Notes: generated by a model from the letters alone, not told the origin. Positions 53,128 through 62,396 are shown, counted from the stretch's first letter. The stretch: 64,000 nucleotides of DNA from Croceivirga lutea (GCF_014235875.1 NZ_JACJUK010000002.1:248001-312000), one strand, 5' to 3'. Numbers and translations: made by a program.

Positions 53128-53664
53128 ATGAAACGCAAGCAATTTATTAAAACAAGTCTAACGGTAACTTCCGCGGCACTAGTTACACCCGTTTTTGGTT
53201 CTAGAACATCATTAAAAAAGAATTTAGACCCAAAAATTGTTAGAGCTAAAGAGGGTAAACAAGTTAATGTTATTGGAGATCAACAAACATTTAAATTAAC
53301 TGGTGAAGACACCGACGGACAATTTACGCTTATTGAAGAAGTAAATCCTCCGGGAACCATGATACCCCCTCATGTACACACTAAAGAAGACGAAATTTTT
53401 AAGGTTCTTGAAGGTGAGCTAGAGGTTACTGTAGGTAGTAATACTACTATTTTAAAAGCTGGAGATTTGGCGTTTGCCCCAAAAAACATTCCACATTCGT
53501 GGAAAGTTGTAGGGGAGATACCTTGCAAAACTATACTCAGCGCATTCCCCTCAGGAATAGAATTAATGTTTGAAGAATTGGGAGCATTACCTCCAGGAAA
53601 ACCAGATTTTCCAAAAGTGGCTGCTATTTGCAATCGCTACGGTATCTCTTTCTTAACCGCTTAG
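53128..53664 (+). CDS. Exported single-domain cupin protein
   Basis: 178 residues. The N-terminus MKRKQFIKTSLTVTSAALVTPVFG resembles a short Tat- or Sec-type signal (given here by its key part RKQFIKTSLTV). The cupin core is clear: GTMIPPHVHTKEDEIF with the metal-binding His-x-His and Glu, VLEGELEVTV, LKAGDLAFAPKNIPHSWK with the last His. Small cupins of this kind include quercetin dioxygenase-like and isomerase-like enzymes; no specific reaction can be given. The gene stands alone and ends 2 nt from the convergent tyrS. Confidence 0.85.
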   Translation: MKRKQFIKTSLTVTSAALVTPVFGSRTSLKKNLDPKIVRAKEGKQVNVIGDQQTFKLTGEDTDGQFTLIEEVNPPGTMIPPHVHTKEDEIFKVLEGELEVTVGSNTTILKAGDLAFAPKNIPHSWKVVGEIPCKTILSAFPSGIELMFEELGALPPGKPDFPKVAAICNRYGISFLTA

Positions 53665-53666
53665 TT

Positions 53667-54962
53667 CTATTTTACAATAAGAATAAAGTAGTTCTTTTTA
53701 CCTCGTTGAAGTAAGACAAATTTATCACTAATAAGGTCGGTAGTGGTTATGGTATAACTCTCACCGACTTTTTCTTTATTTACAGAAATTGAGTTTTGCT
53801 TCAACTCGCGTCTAGCTTCACCATTGGAACTTAAAAAACCTGTCTTAGCTGCTAAGGCTCCAATCATATCTAGCCCTTCTGTAATATCATCTTTAGAAAT
53901 TTCGGCTTGTGGAACACCCTCAAATACATCTAAAAATGTTTTTTCATTAAGCTGCTTTAAATCCGCTGAAGTAGACTTGCCAAATAGAATATTACTAGCC
54001 TTTACTGCATTTTCTAAATCTTCTGCTGAATGCACCATAGTAGTAACCTCTTCGGCCAATTTTTTCTGAAGTTGTCGTAAATGCGGTTCTTTTTTATGCT
54101 TAGCAACTAATTCTTCAATTTCGTCTTTACTTAAGAATGTAAATATCTTTATATACTTTTCAGCATCTTCATCTGAAGTATTTAGCCAATATTGATAAAA
54201 ACGGTATGGTGAAGTTCGTTCTGGGTCTAACCAAACGTTGCCACCTTCTGTTTTTCCAAATTTTGTTCCGTCTGCTTTTGTTATCAGTGGGCAAGTCAAT
54301 GCAAAACCTTTACCACCGCCAATACGTCTTATAAGTTCAGTACCTGTAGTTATGTTACCCCATTGGTCACTACCACCCATTTGCAGGGTGCAATTGTGCG
54401 CTTTGAATAGGTGCAAAAAATCATACCCTTGTACTAACTGATACGTAAATTCAGTAAAAGACATACCTTCTTTTGCTTCGGCAGAAAGTCTTTTTTTAAC
54501 TGAATCTTTAGCCATCATGTAATTAACCGTAATATGCTTACCTACATCACGAATGAAATCTAGAAAAGAAAAATCTTTCATCCAATCGTAATTATTCACA
54601 AGTAAAGCTGCATTAGGAGCATCACTATCAAAATCTAAAAATTTAGACAACTGATTTTTTATGGCTTCTTGATTATGCCTTAAAGTGGCTTCATCTAACA
54701 AGTTACGTTCTGCAGATTTTCCAGAAGGGTCTCCAATCATTCCCGTTGCTCCTCCTACTAAAGCCAGTGGCCTATGACCTGCTAATTGAAAATGTCTTAG
54801 TAACATTACCCCAACTAAATGACCAATATGTAAAGAGTCTGCTGTTGGGTCAATGCCCACATACGCAGATTGCATACCTTCTAATAAATGTTCTTCGGTA
54901 CCTGGCATAACATCATGTAACATTCCTCTCCAGGTAACTTCTTCAACAAAATTCTTCTGCAT
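53667..54962 (-). CDS. tyrS: Tyrosyl-tRNA synthetase
   Basis: 431 residues from ATG 54962 ([15 protein letters not shown]); a start ten codons upstream overlaps the -7 promoter element and was rejected. Class I signature HIGH at residues 45-48 (SLHIGHLVG), tyrosine-pocket YDFLHLF and [10 protein letters not shown], and the KMSKS-equivalent [10 protein letters not shown]-terminal S4 RNA-binding domain includes [19 protein letters not shown]. Essential translation enzyme, charging tRNA-Tyr. Monocistronic. Confidence 0.97.
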   Translation of the reverse strand: MQKNFVEEVTWRGMLHDVMPGTEEHLLEGMQSAYVGIDPTADSLHIGHLVGVMLLRHFQLAGHRPLALVGGATGMIGDPSGKSAERNLLDEATLRHNQEAIKNQLSKFLDFDSDAPNAALLVNNYDWMKDFSFLDFIRDVGKHITVNYMMAKDSVKKRLSAEAKEGMSFTEFTYQLVQGYDFLHLFKAHNCTLQMGGSDQWGNITTGTELIRRIGGGKGFALTCPLITKADGTKFGKTEGGNVWLDPERTSPYRFYQYWLNTSDEDAEKYIKIFTFLSKDEIEELVAKHKKEPHLRQLQKKLAEEVTTMVHSAEDLENAVKASNILFGKSTSADLKQLNEKTFLDVFEGVPQAEISKDDITEGLDMIGALAAKTGFLSSNGEARRELKQNSISVNKEKVGESYTITTTDLISDKFVLLQRGKKNYFILIVK

Positions 54963-54989
54963 TTCTAAGCTTATTATGTATTGGATTTG

Positions 54990-54997
54990 CAAATATA
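54990..54997 (-). promoter_or_regulatory. Bacteroidota -7 element for tyrS
   Basis: Minus-strand TATATTTG matches TAnnTTTG exactly, 27 nt before the tyrS ATG. It supports the start at 54962. Confidence 0.55.
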
Positions 54998-55043
54998 GAA
55001 TCTTGGTTGGGCTTCAGCGTAATTTATTTAGCTACTTTTAAGC

Positions 55044-56048
55044 ATGATTTTAGTTACAGGAGCAACAGGTCTTGTTGGAGCGCATTTATTACACCGCCTA
55101 GTTCTTAAAGGTGAAAAAATCAGAGCCGTTTATAGAACAGAAAAACGGCGTTCTCAAGTTGAAAAAATCTTTAGTTATTATAGCGAAAACTCAAAAGAAT
55201 TAATTGAGAAAATAGAATGGTTGCCATGTGATATTACTGATGTACCCAAACTTAGTAAAGCGTTTAAAAACATCACCAAAGTCTACCATTGCGCTGCCTT
55301 TATCTCATTTGATCCCAGTAAATTATCTCAACTAACAAAAACAAATATCGAAGGCACCGCTAATATTGTAAACTTGGCTATTGCTAATAAGGTAGCTAAA
55401 ATCTGCTATGTAAGTTCCATTGCCACTTTAGGTTTACCAAAAAAAGATGAAGAAATTGATGAAAATACCGAATGGAACCCCACGAGCGCAAATGTATATT
55501 CTTTAACAAAATACGATGCTGAATTAGAAGTTTGGAGAGGTACTCAAGAAGGAGTACCAGCGGTAATTGTAAATCCTGGTGTTATTTTAGGACCTGGAAC
55601 TTGGAAAAGAGGTAGTGGTTCTTTTTTTAGTCGGTATTCTAGAAAACAAAACTACGCCTTACCGGGAAGCACAGGCTATATTGGCGTAGATGATGTAGTT
55701 GCAGTAATGACATTTTTAATGGATGCTGAAATAGAAAATGAAAGATTTGTCTTGGTCGCTGAAAATCTGCCATTCAAAACTGTACAAACACAAATTTTAA
55801 AGGCCTTTGGTTTACCTGCACCAAAGTATATGATTAAACCTTGGCAGCTTCAAGTATTCTGGAGACTAGATTGGCTACGGCATAAAATAACCGGCTCTAG
55901 AAGGGTTTTATCTAAAAATTTAGCCAATACCATACCTACTCACAGCACATATTCAGGTGAAAAATTAAAACAGTTTTATCCCGAGAAATTAGAACCGATA
56001 CAAGAAGTAATTAAAAAATGTTGTGCTATTTACGTTCAGGAACATTAG
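55044..56048 (+). CDS. NAD-dependent epimerase/dehydratase family protein (extended SDR)
   Basis: 334 residues. Rossmann motif GATGLVG (6-12), CDITD, a Ser in YVSSIATLG, and the catalytic YxxxK as YSLTK. VNPGVILGPGTWKRGSG is the typical substrate-side motif of extended SDRs. Close relatives are annotated as NAD-dependent epimerases or dihydroflavonol-reductase-like proteins; the substrate is unknown. The 3' end overlaps the convergent DUF4296 gene by 23 nt. Confidence 0.88.
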   Translation: MILVTGATGLVGAHLLHRLVLKGEKIRAVYRTEKRRSQVEKIFSYYSENSKELIEKIEWLPCDITDVPKLSKAFKNITKVYHCAAFISFDPSKLSQLTKTNIEGTANIVNLAIANKVAKICYVSSIATLGLPKKDEEIDENTEWNPTSANVYSLTKYDAELEVWRGTQEGVPAVIVNPGVILGPGTWKRGSGSFFSRYSRKQNYALPGSTGYIGVDDVVAVMTFLMDAEIENERFVLVAENLPFKTVQTQILKAFGLPAPKYMIKPWQLQVFWRLDWLRHKITGSRRVLSKNLANTIPTHSTYSGEKLKQFYPEKLEPIQEVIKKCCAIYVQEH

Positions 56049-56457
56049 CACTCCTTAATTTTTGAATGCTATCTGAGCGTTTTTCATTAGCCGCTTTTAT
56101 ACTATCTGCTCTTTTCTTTCTAGCCTCATCATACACTTCAGAAGCTGCCAAAAGTCTACTTTCGACTTCTTCATACATTAGTTGATATTCTAACGGTATA
56201 GAAGCATAATATTTATCACTACTAACATATTGCATACTATCTATACTGTGTTTTTTAAACAGGTACGGCATAATCTCATCAATGTTATTCTCTTTTAACG
56301 ATGCGGGATTTGTTGAACGTATACTGTTATAGATAGCCAAATCGTAATAAATGGCTATCATCTTTTCTTTTTCAATAAGATTATTAGGCTCTTCTACCAC
56401 TTTTTCACCACAAGAAAAAGCCAAAATCACCAATAAAAGAAAACAAAACTTTTTCAT
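56026..56457 (-). CDS. DUF4296 lipoprotein
   Basis: 143 residues with lipobox Cys16 (LAFSC). The pattern MIAIYYDLAIYNSIRSTNP, KHSIDSMQYVSSDKYYAS and YEEVESRLLAASEVY is that of the DUF4296 family, which is confined to Bacteroidota and lies regularly next to pyrC. Function unknown. Start codon and dihydroorotase stop share one base (TAATG), so translation is coupled. The C-terminal third is a charged helix. Confidence 0.88.
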   Translation of the reverse strand: MKKFCFLLLVILAFSCGEKVVEEPNNLIEKEKMIAIYYDLAIYNSIRSTNPASLKENNIDEIMPYLFKKHSIDSMQYVSSDKYYASIPLEYQLMYEEVESRLLAASEVYDEARKKRADSIKAANEKRSDSIQKLRSANVPERK

Positions 56458-57794
56458 TAATCTCTATCAAATGTAAGACGGCGCCCTGCTTTTTGTTTAT
56501 TTACCTTGCCATTTTCGTAAGCTAAAAATCCATTAACAAAGGTGCGCTTTACTTTGTGATCAAAGGTAACACCTTCAAAAGGTGACCATCCACATTTATA
56601 CAAAATATTAGCTTTTTTAACCTGCCATTTAGAATTTGGCGCAACCTCAACAAGGTCAGCAAAATAGCCTTCTTTAATATATCCTCTTTTTTCAATATCA
56701 AATAATAATGAAGGATTATGGCACATTTTTTCAACCACTTTTTCTATACTTATTTTACCCTCTGTATAACTCTGCAGCATTGCAGGTAGCGCATGTTGCA
56801 CTAAAGGACCACCTGAAGGCGCTTTAGTATACACATTCTGCTTTTCGTCCCAAGTATGCGGAGCATGGTCTGTTGCTACAACATCAAACCTATCATCTAG
56901 TAGGGCTTCCCATAACGCTGTTCTGTCTTTTGCAGTTTTTACAGCAGGGTTCCACTTTATTAATGTGCCTTTTTCTTGATAATCTTCATCTGAAAACCAC
57001 AAGTGATGAATACATACTTCTGAGGTAATTTTTTTATCCTTTAAAGGAATAGTATTGTCAAATAAGAATGTTTCTTTACCTGTAGAAACGTGAAAAACAT
57101 GAAGCCTCGCTCCTGTTTTTTTAGCTAGCGCTATAGCTCTAGAAGAAGATAAATAACAAGCTTCTTCACTACGTATAATAGGATGATATTTTATTGGAAT
57201 ATCATCACCATACTTTTCTTTATAAATTGCTAAATTATTTCTGATTGTAGTTTCATCTTCACAATGAGCAGAAATGACCATTTGGGTGTTCTTAAAGATG
57301 TTTTCAATAACCTGTTCATCATCTACCAACATGTTACCTGTTGAAGAACCTAAAAACAACTTAATTCCAGAACAACTTTTAGGGTCAACTTTTTTTAATT
57401 CTTCTAAATTGTCATTGGTGCCACCAAACAAAAATGAGTAATTGGCGTAAGACGAAGCTGCCGCCATTTGAAATTTTTCTTCTAATTTTTCAATGGTGGT
57501 AGTTTGCGGATTGGTATTAGGTTGCTCCATAAAGGAAGTAATACCCCCTGCAATAGCCGCGCTACTTTCTGTTGCAATAGTACCTTTGTGGGTTAATCCT
57601 GGTTCTCTAAAATGTACTTGGTCATCAATAACACCAGGAATCACCCAGTTTTCTTCGCAGTCAATAGTTTTAATGTTAGCTTCCGTAATGTTCGAATCTA
57701 ATCGCTCTATATATTCACCATGAATTAAAATATCTTGAACTTTTACCGTTCCTTCATTTACAGTTTTTGCATTTTTAAGTAGCACTTTACTCAT
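56457..57794 (-). CDS. pyrC: Dihydroorotase
   Basis: 445 residues. It cyclises carbamoyl-aspartate to dihydroorotate in pyrimidine synthesis. Amidohydrolase motifs: IDDQVHFREPG (about 56-66), the carboxylated-Lys region GIKLFLGSS, SAHCEDE, HVFHVSTG and VATDHAPHT. In place of the usual metal-binding His-x-His, the first His is Gln (Q59-V-H61); this is normal for the Bacteroidota branch. It follows the GT2 gene by one base and is followed by the coupled DUF4296 gene: a three-gene operon. Confidence 0.95.
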   Translation of the reverse strand: MSKVLLKNAKTVNEGTVKVQDILIHGEYIERLDSNITEANIKTIDCEENWVIPGVIDDQVHFREPGLTHKGTIATESSAAIAGGITSFMEQPNTNPQTTTIEKLEEKFQMAAASSYANYSFLFGGTNDNLEELKKVDPKSCSGIKLFLGSSTGNMLVDDEQVIENIFKNTQMVISAHCEDETTIRNNLAIYKEKYGDDIPIKYHPIIRSEEACYLSSSRAIALAKKTGARLHVFHVSTGKETFLFDNTIPLKDKKITSEVCIHHLWFSDEDYQEKGTLIKWNPAVKTAKDRTALWEALLDDRFDVVATDHAPHTWDEKQNVYTKAPSGGPLVQHALPAMLQSYTEGKISIEKVVEKMCHNPSLLFDIEKRGYIKEGYFADLVEVAPNSKWQVKKANILYKCGWSPFEGVTFDHKVKRTFVNGFLAYENGKVNKQKAGRRLTFDRD

Positions 57795-57795
57795 C

Positions 57796-58527
57796 TTACT
57801 GAAAACTTTTTTTATCGAAAATACTCCTAAATCGCATTTTTACAACTCCAAAAATAGCTTCCTTAATAATAGAGGTATTCATTTTAGATTGGCCGTTAAC
57901 CCGGTCTGTAAATACAATCGGAATTTCTTTTAAATTGAATTTTTTTAGATAGGCTCTATATTTCATCTCTATTTGAAATGCATACCCAATAAATCGAACC
58001 TTATCTAAATTAATAGCTTCTAACACCTTTCGTTGATAACAAACAAAACCTGCGGTTGGGTCATGCACTCGCATACCAGTTATTAACTTAACATACCAAG
58101 ATGCACCATAAGAAAGTAGTATTCTATTCAATGGCCAATTAACAACGTTAACTCCTTTTATATACCGTGAACCAATAGCGATGTCAGCACCATTTAAACA
58201 TGCTCGGTGTAAGCGCAACAGATCACTTGGAGTATGAGAAAAATCTGCGTCTATTTCAAAAATATAATTGTAGTGTTTTTCTAACGCCCATTTAAAACCG
58301 TGAATATACGCCTTACCTAATCCTGATTTTCCTGGTCTAACTTCTAAGAACAAACGCTCTCCAAATTTGGTCTGTAATTCTTGTACAACTTGCGCTGTAC
58401 CGTCTGGCGAATTATCGTCTACTACCAAAATGTGAAAAGGGGTTTTTAAATCTAAAATGGTCCTTATAATGGCTTCAATATTCTCAATTTCATTATAAGT
58501 TGGTATGATAACAAGACAGTCTGACAC
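57796..58527 (-). CDS. Polyprenol monophosphomannose synthase-type glycosyltransferase (GT2)
   Basis: 243 residues from a GTG at 58527, giving MSDCLVIIPTYNEIENI, the normal N-terminus of this family; a longer ATG start at 58596 would add 23 residues and lie upstream of the probable promoter. Motifs: VVDDNSPDGTA (nucleotide), FEIDADFSHTPSDL (DxD-type metal site), IGSRYIKG, and DPTAGFVCYQRKVL. Such DPM1-like enzymes transfer mannose or another sugar from the nucleotide donor to polyprenol phosphate, which then feeds GT39-type membrane transferases; one is encoded divergently at 58634, a fitting partner. Confidence 0.9.
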   Translation of the reverse strand: MSDCLVIIPTYNEIENIEAIIRTILDLKTPFHILVVDDNSPDGTAQVVQELQTKFGERLFLEVRPGKSGLGKAYIHGFKWALEKHYNYIFEIDADFSHTPSDLLRLHRACLNGADIAIGSRYIKGVNVVNWPLNRILLSYGASWYVKLITGMRVHDPTAGFVCYQRKVLEAINLDKVRFIGYAFQIEMKYRAYLKKFNLKEIPIVFTDRVNGQSKMNTSIIKEAIFGVVKMRFRSIFDKKSFQ

Positions 58528-58531
58528 TGGA

Positions 58532-58540
58532 CAAATTTTA
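58532..58540 (-). promoter_or_regulatory. Near-consensus -7 element abutting the GT2 start (possible leaderless mRNA)
   Basis: Minus-strand TAAAATTTG (one extra base against TAnnTTTG) ends four bases before the GTG start codon, the same geometry as at 52027-52039. Confidence 0.35.
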
Positions 58541-58605
58541 GCTTGTAAAAATAAGGGTTTGTAAAGATATGTAATTAAGCTACCAAACCACGGCAAAGGC
58601 TTTTG

Positions 58606-58613
58606 TAAATTTG
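58606..58613 (+). promoter_or_regulatory. Bacteroidota -7 element for the GT39 gene
   Basis: TAAATTTG matches TAnnTTTG exactly, 20 nt before the ATG at 58634. No -33 TTTG at the expected distance. Confidence 0.5.
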
Positions 58614-58633
58614 TACTTTAAATTAAATCAACC

Positions 58634-60310
58634 ATGCAGAAATACTTCCCTCGGCTTTTTCTATTACTCTTGGGATTACTGTTTTTAATCAACCTTCTAC
58701 AAAGCAATTTTACACAGTTGATTTATGATGAAGCCTATTATTGGTACTATGCTCAACATATGGCATGGGGTTATTTTGACCATCCGCCAATGATAGCGGG
58801 CATGATTAAGCTAAGTAGCTGGATAGCTACTGGTGAATTAGGGGTTAGATTGGTTACCACCGTATTCAGCGTGGGTACATTAGCATTACTATGGTTACAA
58901 ATAGACCATAAAGACAAAAACAAAAACATACCCTTGTTCTTTCTTTTAGTCTTTGCTATGCCTTTACTCAATGCCTACGGTTTTTTTACACTACCAGACA
59001 CCCCATTGCTATTTTTCTCAGCGCTTTTTTTACTAATCTATAAACGGTTTTTAGTAGAACCATCTTGGACTAAAGCCCTTGTAATGGGCATTGTAATGGC
59101 TGCCATGATGTATAGTAAGTACCATGCAGCTTTAATCATAATTTTTGTGCTACTTTCTAATATTTCTCTTTTAAAAAATAAGTATGCATGGGCCGCTGTT
59201 AGTGTAGCTTTATTAAGTTTTGTGCCACACTTTATTTGGCTAAATAAAAACGATTGGGTTACTATATTTTTTCATATTTACGAAAGACCCAATCAAGCAT
59301 ACACTTTTACAGGAAATACCCTAGGCTATCTAGTAAACCTTATTGCAAATTTTGGATTGCTTTTTCCTTTTGTTTATTGGGCACTTTATAAAACTAAAAT
59401 CACAGATAAATACACTAAAGCACTAGTTTACTTAAGTGTAGGGTTTATTCTGTTTTTCTTTATTTCAACATTTAATAGACGTTCTCAAGCCCAATGGGTT
59501 ATTGCCCTTTGTATACCGTTAACAGTACTAACCTACAATTGGTTACTACAAAATACAAAAGCAAGAATTTGGACGTTTCGTTTAGGAATAGCCAGTTTAT
59601 TACTTCTATTGTATGCTAGAGTTTGGCTCATTTACCAACCCTTATTACCAAAGGTTTTTGAGACCCATGGTAATAAAGCATTTACTGAACGTATTTTAGA
59701 AAAGGCGGACGGCGCAGCAGTAATTTTCGAGAATAGTTACCGTAGAGCATCAATGTTTAGTTTTTACGCTGGTCAACCTTCTTTCAGTTTAAACAATCTG
59801 TTTTATCGTTACAATCAATATGCGCTTGATGATTCTGAAAACTACTTTCAGGCCAAAAGAGTGGCGTATATTTCTCCGCATTATCCTGCAAAAGATTTTA
59901 AAGTAATGTATAAGGATAGTAGTTCGTTTAATGGAACTTTTATCGACAATTTTACTTCTTACCGAAAATTAAAAGTAATTATTCCAGAAGATGAGGTTTT
60001 ACTAGACGTAAACCCTATTGAAATAAAGATTTATAATCCTTACAAGGTTGATATACCTGTAGATTCTTTGAAATTTTACGGTGGATTTACAGATGGGTAT
60101 AAGAAAATGCAAAAATCTTATCCATTAGAACTCAACAAAGAATATTCACAGCTGCTATTAAAACAAGATACTACTACAGTGCATGTAAATATACCTAGTC
60201 TGCCAGAAAACGATTTTGAATATATTAGATTTGGCATTTTAGAGAATAATCTTTTTCCTGGAATAAACAGTAAACCCTATAAACTAGTATCTGGTGGAGG
60301 CAATAACTAG
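58634..60310 (+). CDS. GT39-family (ArnT/PMT-like) membrane glycosyltransferase
   Basis: 558 residues with about ten membrane helices in the first 340 residues. The first outer loop contains DEAYYWYYAQHMAWGYFDHPPM, given by its key parts DEAYYW and GYFDHPPM, which hold the catalytic Asp and the acceptor site of GT39 enzymes. LPDTPLLFF follows. The C-terminal about 200 residues are a periplasmic domain. These enzymes move a sugar from a polyprenyl-phosphate donor onto lipid A, protein or glycan outside the inner membrane. The GT2 gene divergent to it is the likely donor maker. Overlaps the next gene by 17 nt. Confidence 0.88.
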   Translation: MQKYFPRLFLLLLGLLFLINLLQSNFTQLIYDEAYYWYYAQHMAWGYFDHPPMIAGMIKLSSWIATGELGVRLVTTVFSVGTLALLWLQIDHKDKNKNIPLFFLLVFAMPLLNAYGFFTLPDTPLLFFSALFLLIYKRFLVEPSWTKALVMGIVMAAMMYSKYHAALIIIFVLLSNISLLKNKYAWAAVSVALLSFVPHFIWLNKNDWVTIFFHIYERPNQAYTFTGNTLGYLVNLIANFGLLFPFVYWALYKTKITDKYTKALVYLSVGFILFFFISTFNRRSQAQWVIALCIPLTVLTYNWLLQNTKARIWTFRLGIASLLLLLYARVWLIYQPLLPKVFETHGNKAFTERILEKADGAAVIFENSYRRASMFSFYAGQPSFSLNNLFYRYNQYALDDSENYFQAKRVAYISPHYPAKDFKVMYKDSSSFNGTFIDNFTSYRKLKVIIPEDEVLLDVNPIEIKIYNPYKVDIPVDSLKFYGGFTDGYKKMQKSYPLELNKEYSQLLLKQDTTTVHVNIPSLPENDFEYIRFGILENNLFPGINSKPYKLVSGGGNN

Positions 60311-60950
60311 ACAGATTCAAAATCTTGACCTGGTAACACTATTGTTATTTGTTTCGCTATGCGCCTTTGCAGGAGCTAAAATTTTTGACAAAAATAAATT
60401 TGGAGTTTATATAATTCTTCCTGTAAACAACAAATACTTAACCATTCACAATAAAAAAGGAAAACTAATTTCTTGGTTTCATTTACTAAATACAGCTTTT
60501 CAACTTCTTAACTTTTCAATTTTCGGGTATTTAACTATTAAAGTTTTTACTGCTAATCAATACTTAGAATTAAAAGACTTGCTCTGGTATTTGCTTTTAT
60601 GTCTCTTCTTTTTTGTAATGGTTAAGTTGATTTTACAGCTTTTAACTGGTTATATTTTTAATATTGAAAACCGAATTTTAGAATATATTTTCAACAAACA
60701 ATCTTATTTTAATTATAGTGCCCTTATAGCCTGTGTAGGAAACATTATTTTGGCGTATGTATTACCAGAATCTGTAACTGTGGTATACCTCATTATTGGG
60801 CTTATTTTTCTACTAAATATTGTAGGATTAGTTAATACAATAAAAACCCATCAAATCTATATTAAGTCTCACTTGTTGTATTTTATTTTGTACCTTTGCG
60901 CACTTGAAATTGCACCCCTAGTAATTTTTGGTAGCTATCTAAAAGGTTGA
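60294..60950 (+). CDS. DUF4271 membrane protein
   Basis: 218 residues, about six membrane helices; a Bacteroidota-specific family that lies regularly upstream of hemD. The start is GTG at 60294 (MEAITRQIQNLDLVTLLLF), inside the end of the GT39 gene; no ATG is available before the first helix. FSIFGYLTIKVF and WYLLLCLFFFVMVKLILQ are typical stretches. Function unknown. The stop lies 5 nt before the hemD ATG. Confidence 0.85.
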   Translation: MEAITRQIQNLDLVTLLLFVSLCAFAGAKIFDKNKFGVYIILPVNNKYLTIHNKKGKLISWFHLLNTAFQLLNFSIFGYLTIKVFTANQYLELKDLLWYLLLCLFFFVMVKLILQLLTGYIFNIENRILEYIFNKQSYFNYSALIACVGNIILAYVLPESVTVVYLIIGLIFLLNIVGLVNTIKTHQIYIKSHLLYFILYLCALEIAPLVIFGSYLKG

Positions 60951-60955
60951 AACAG

Positions 60956-61699
60956 ATGAAAGTAAAGACGATTTTGGTTTCACAACCAGAACCGAAAATG
61001 GAAAACTCTCCTTACTCACGACTTATTGACAAGGAAAAGGTAAAAGTTGATTTTAGACCTTTTATTCATGTAGAAGGTGTTCCTGCAAAGCAAGTACGTG
61101 AGCAAAAGATTGATTTATCTCAATTTACGGCTATAATTTTAACTAGTCGTAATTCTGTGGACCATTTCTTTAGAATTGCTGAAGAAATGCGTTTTAAAGT
61201 TCCAGACAGTATGAAATATTTCTGCCAGTCTGAAGCGGTTGCCTATTACCTTCAAAAGTATGTGGTTTACCGTAAGCGTAAAATTTATGTTGGTAAACGG
61301 TTGTTCAGTGATCTTACTCCAATGTTTAAAAAATATAAAGACGAAAAGTTTTTATTACCATCATCAGATGTTTTAAAAGCAGACGTTCCTAAGGTTTTAG
61401 ACGATTTAAAATTAGATTGGATAAGAGGTGTTTTTTATAAAACTGTTATTAGCGACCTTTCTGATTTAAGAAATGTGTATTATGACATTCTTGTTTTCTT
61501 TAGTCCTTCTGGTATAGAATCATTACTTCAAAACTTTCCAGATTTTGAACAAAACAATACAAGAATAGCGGTCTTTGGTAATAGTACTGTTAAAGCAGCC
61601 ACGACTGCTGGTTTACGAATAGACATTCAGGCTCCGACACCAGAAACACCGTCGATGACAATGGCATTGCAGAAGTACATTTCTGACGCCAACAAATAA
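60956..61699 (+). CDS. hemD: Uroporphyrinogen-III synthase
   Basis: 247 residues from the ATG at 60956 (MKVKTILVSQPEP); a TTG three codons earlier overlaps the previous stop and is less likely. It closes hydroxymethylbilane to uroporphyrinogen III in haem synthesis. Two-domain HemD pattern: ILTSRNSVDHFF, YFCQSEAVAYYLQKYV in the first part and VFFSPSGIESLLQNFP, IAVFGNSTVKAATTAGLR in the second, ending with TPSMTMALQKYI. Third gene of the run GT39-DUF4271-hemD; a bidirectional terminator follows. Confidence 0.9.
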   Translation: MKVKTILVSQPEPKMENSPYSRLIDKEKVKVDFRPFIHVEGVPAKQVREQKIDLSQFTAIILTSRNSVDHFFRIAEEMRFKVPDSMKYFCQSEAVAYYLQKYVVYRKRKIYVGKRLFSDLTPMFKKYKDEKFLLPSSDVLKADVPKVLDDLKLDWIRGVFYKTVISDLSDLRNVYYDILVFFSPSGIESLLQNFPDFEQNNTRIAVFGNSTVKAATTAGLRIDIQAPTPETPSMTMALQKYISDANK

Positions 61700-61704
61700 A
61701 TTAA

Positions 61705-61735
61705 AAAACCCAACTTAAAAAGTTGGGTTTTTTTA
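61705..61735. terminator. Bidirectional Rho-independent terminator
   Basis: 10-bp perfect stem AACCCAACTT (61707-61716) with AAGTTGGGTT (61720-61729), 3-nt loop, an A-tract on the left and a T-tract on the right, so it can stop transcription from hemD (+) and from the convergent gene at 61743 (-). Confidence 0.9.
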
Positions 61736-61742
61736 TGCTCTT

Positions 61743-62342
61743 TTACTTACCTCCATCCAATTTATCTTGTAACTTTTTCAACTCATCCCACTTACCTTGA
61801 TGGGCAAGTTTAGCCTGTTTAGGCCATGAGTTTGGTTTGTGCATGCGATATCTTGAACCTGCATTCTCCAAAATTGTAGCTAAGGTTTTTACCTTTGCTT
61901 CACTTAACAGTTTAAAGGTATTTATTCCGTTTTCTGCCAGCAAACCAGCAATTTTAGGACCTATTCCTTCAATTTTTGTTAAATCTTCTTTATTAGATTT
62001 TTTAACCGCCCTTTTAGGTTTAACCACATTTGTTAAATCAACTACACTATTATCAATTCCGTGAAAAGGCGATGGTACATAAGAATCTGCGGCATCGTCA
62101 TTAAACCAAGTAAAATCTAAGTTTACATACCTAAATTCATATTTACTACCATTTTTTAAAGTTACCTTTCTAACATAAGAACCCCTTTTCTTTTCCATTT
62201 TAAAATCTTCATCTGCCATTCTCCAATTATTGAAGTCTCCAATTAGGAATATATCTGATTCTGACGGAATGTTATTTGGGTCTAGCTTAAAGGTAACCTC
62301 AGTATGTTTACCATCTTTAGTAATATTTTTTTTAAGTGCCAT
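61743..62342 (-). CDS. CBM48/AMPK-like early-set domain fused to helix-hairpin-helix domain
   Basis: 199 residues, no signal peptide. Residues about 12-105 form an isoamylase/AMPK-beta-type Ig domain: SDIFLIGDFNNW, RKVTLKNGSKYEFRYV, TWFNDDAADSYVPSPFHGID, with the aromatic residues that bind glycogen-like chains in this fold. After a basic linker, residues about 125-195 form a helix-hairpin-helix unit (LTKIEGIGPKIAGLLAENGI, given by its key part EGIGPKIAGLL) with the tail RMHKPNSWPKQAKLAHQGKW known from proteins annotated near ribosomal L21-type or DUF4332 domains. A sugar-binding module with a nucleic-acid-binding-type module is an odd pair. Function unknown; monocistronic. Confidence 0.75.
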   Translation of the reverse strand: MALKKNITKDGKHTEVTFKLDPNNIPSESDIFLIGDFNNWRMADEDFKMEKKRGSYVRKVTLKNGSKYEFRYVNLDFTWFNDDAADSYVPSPFHGIDNSVVDLTNVVKPKRAVKKSNKEDLTKIEGIGPKIAGLLAENGINTFKLLSEAKVKTLATILENAGSRYRMHKPNSWPKQAKLAHQGKWDELKKLQDKLDGGK

Positions 62343-62364
62343 AATATGTGGATTAGATTACAAA

Positions 62365-62396
62365 CAAAAGTACTATTACAATTAACACGCAATCAA
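62365..62396 (-). promoter_or_regulatory. Promoter of the CBM48-like/HhH gene
   Basis: Minus-strand TACTTTTG (62372-62365) matches TAnnTTTG exactly. TTG triplets stand 17 and 21 nt upstream (within 62390-62396) as possible -33 elements. Start codon 22 nt downstream. Confidence 0.5.

Noticed and set aside
56457-57794. Dihydroorotase inactivated by loss of the first metal-binding His (Gln instead)
   Set aside because: The QVHFR form is usual in the Bacteroidota branch of the family and the other active-site motifs are intact, so a working enzyme is expected.
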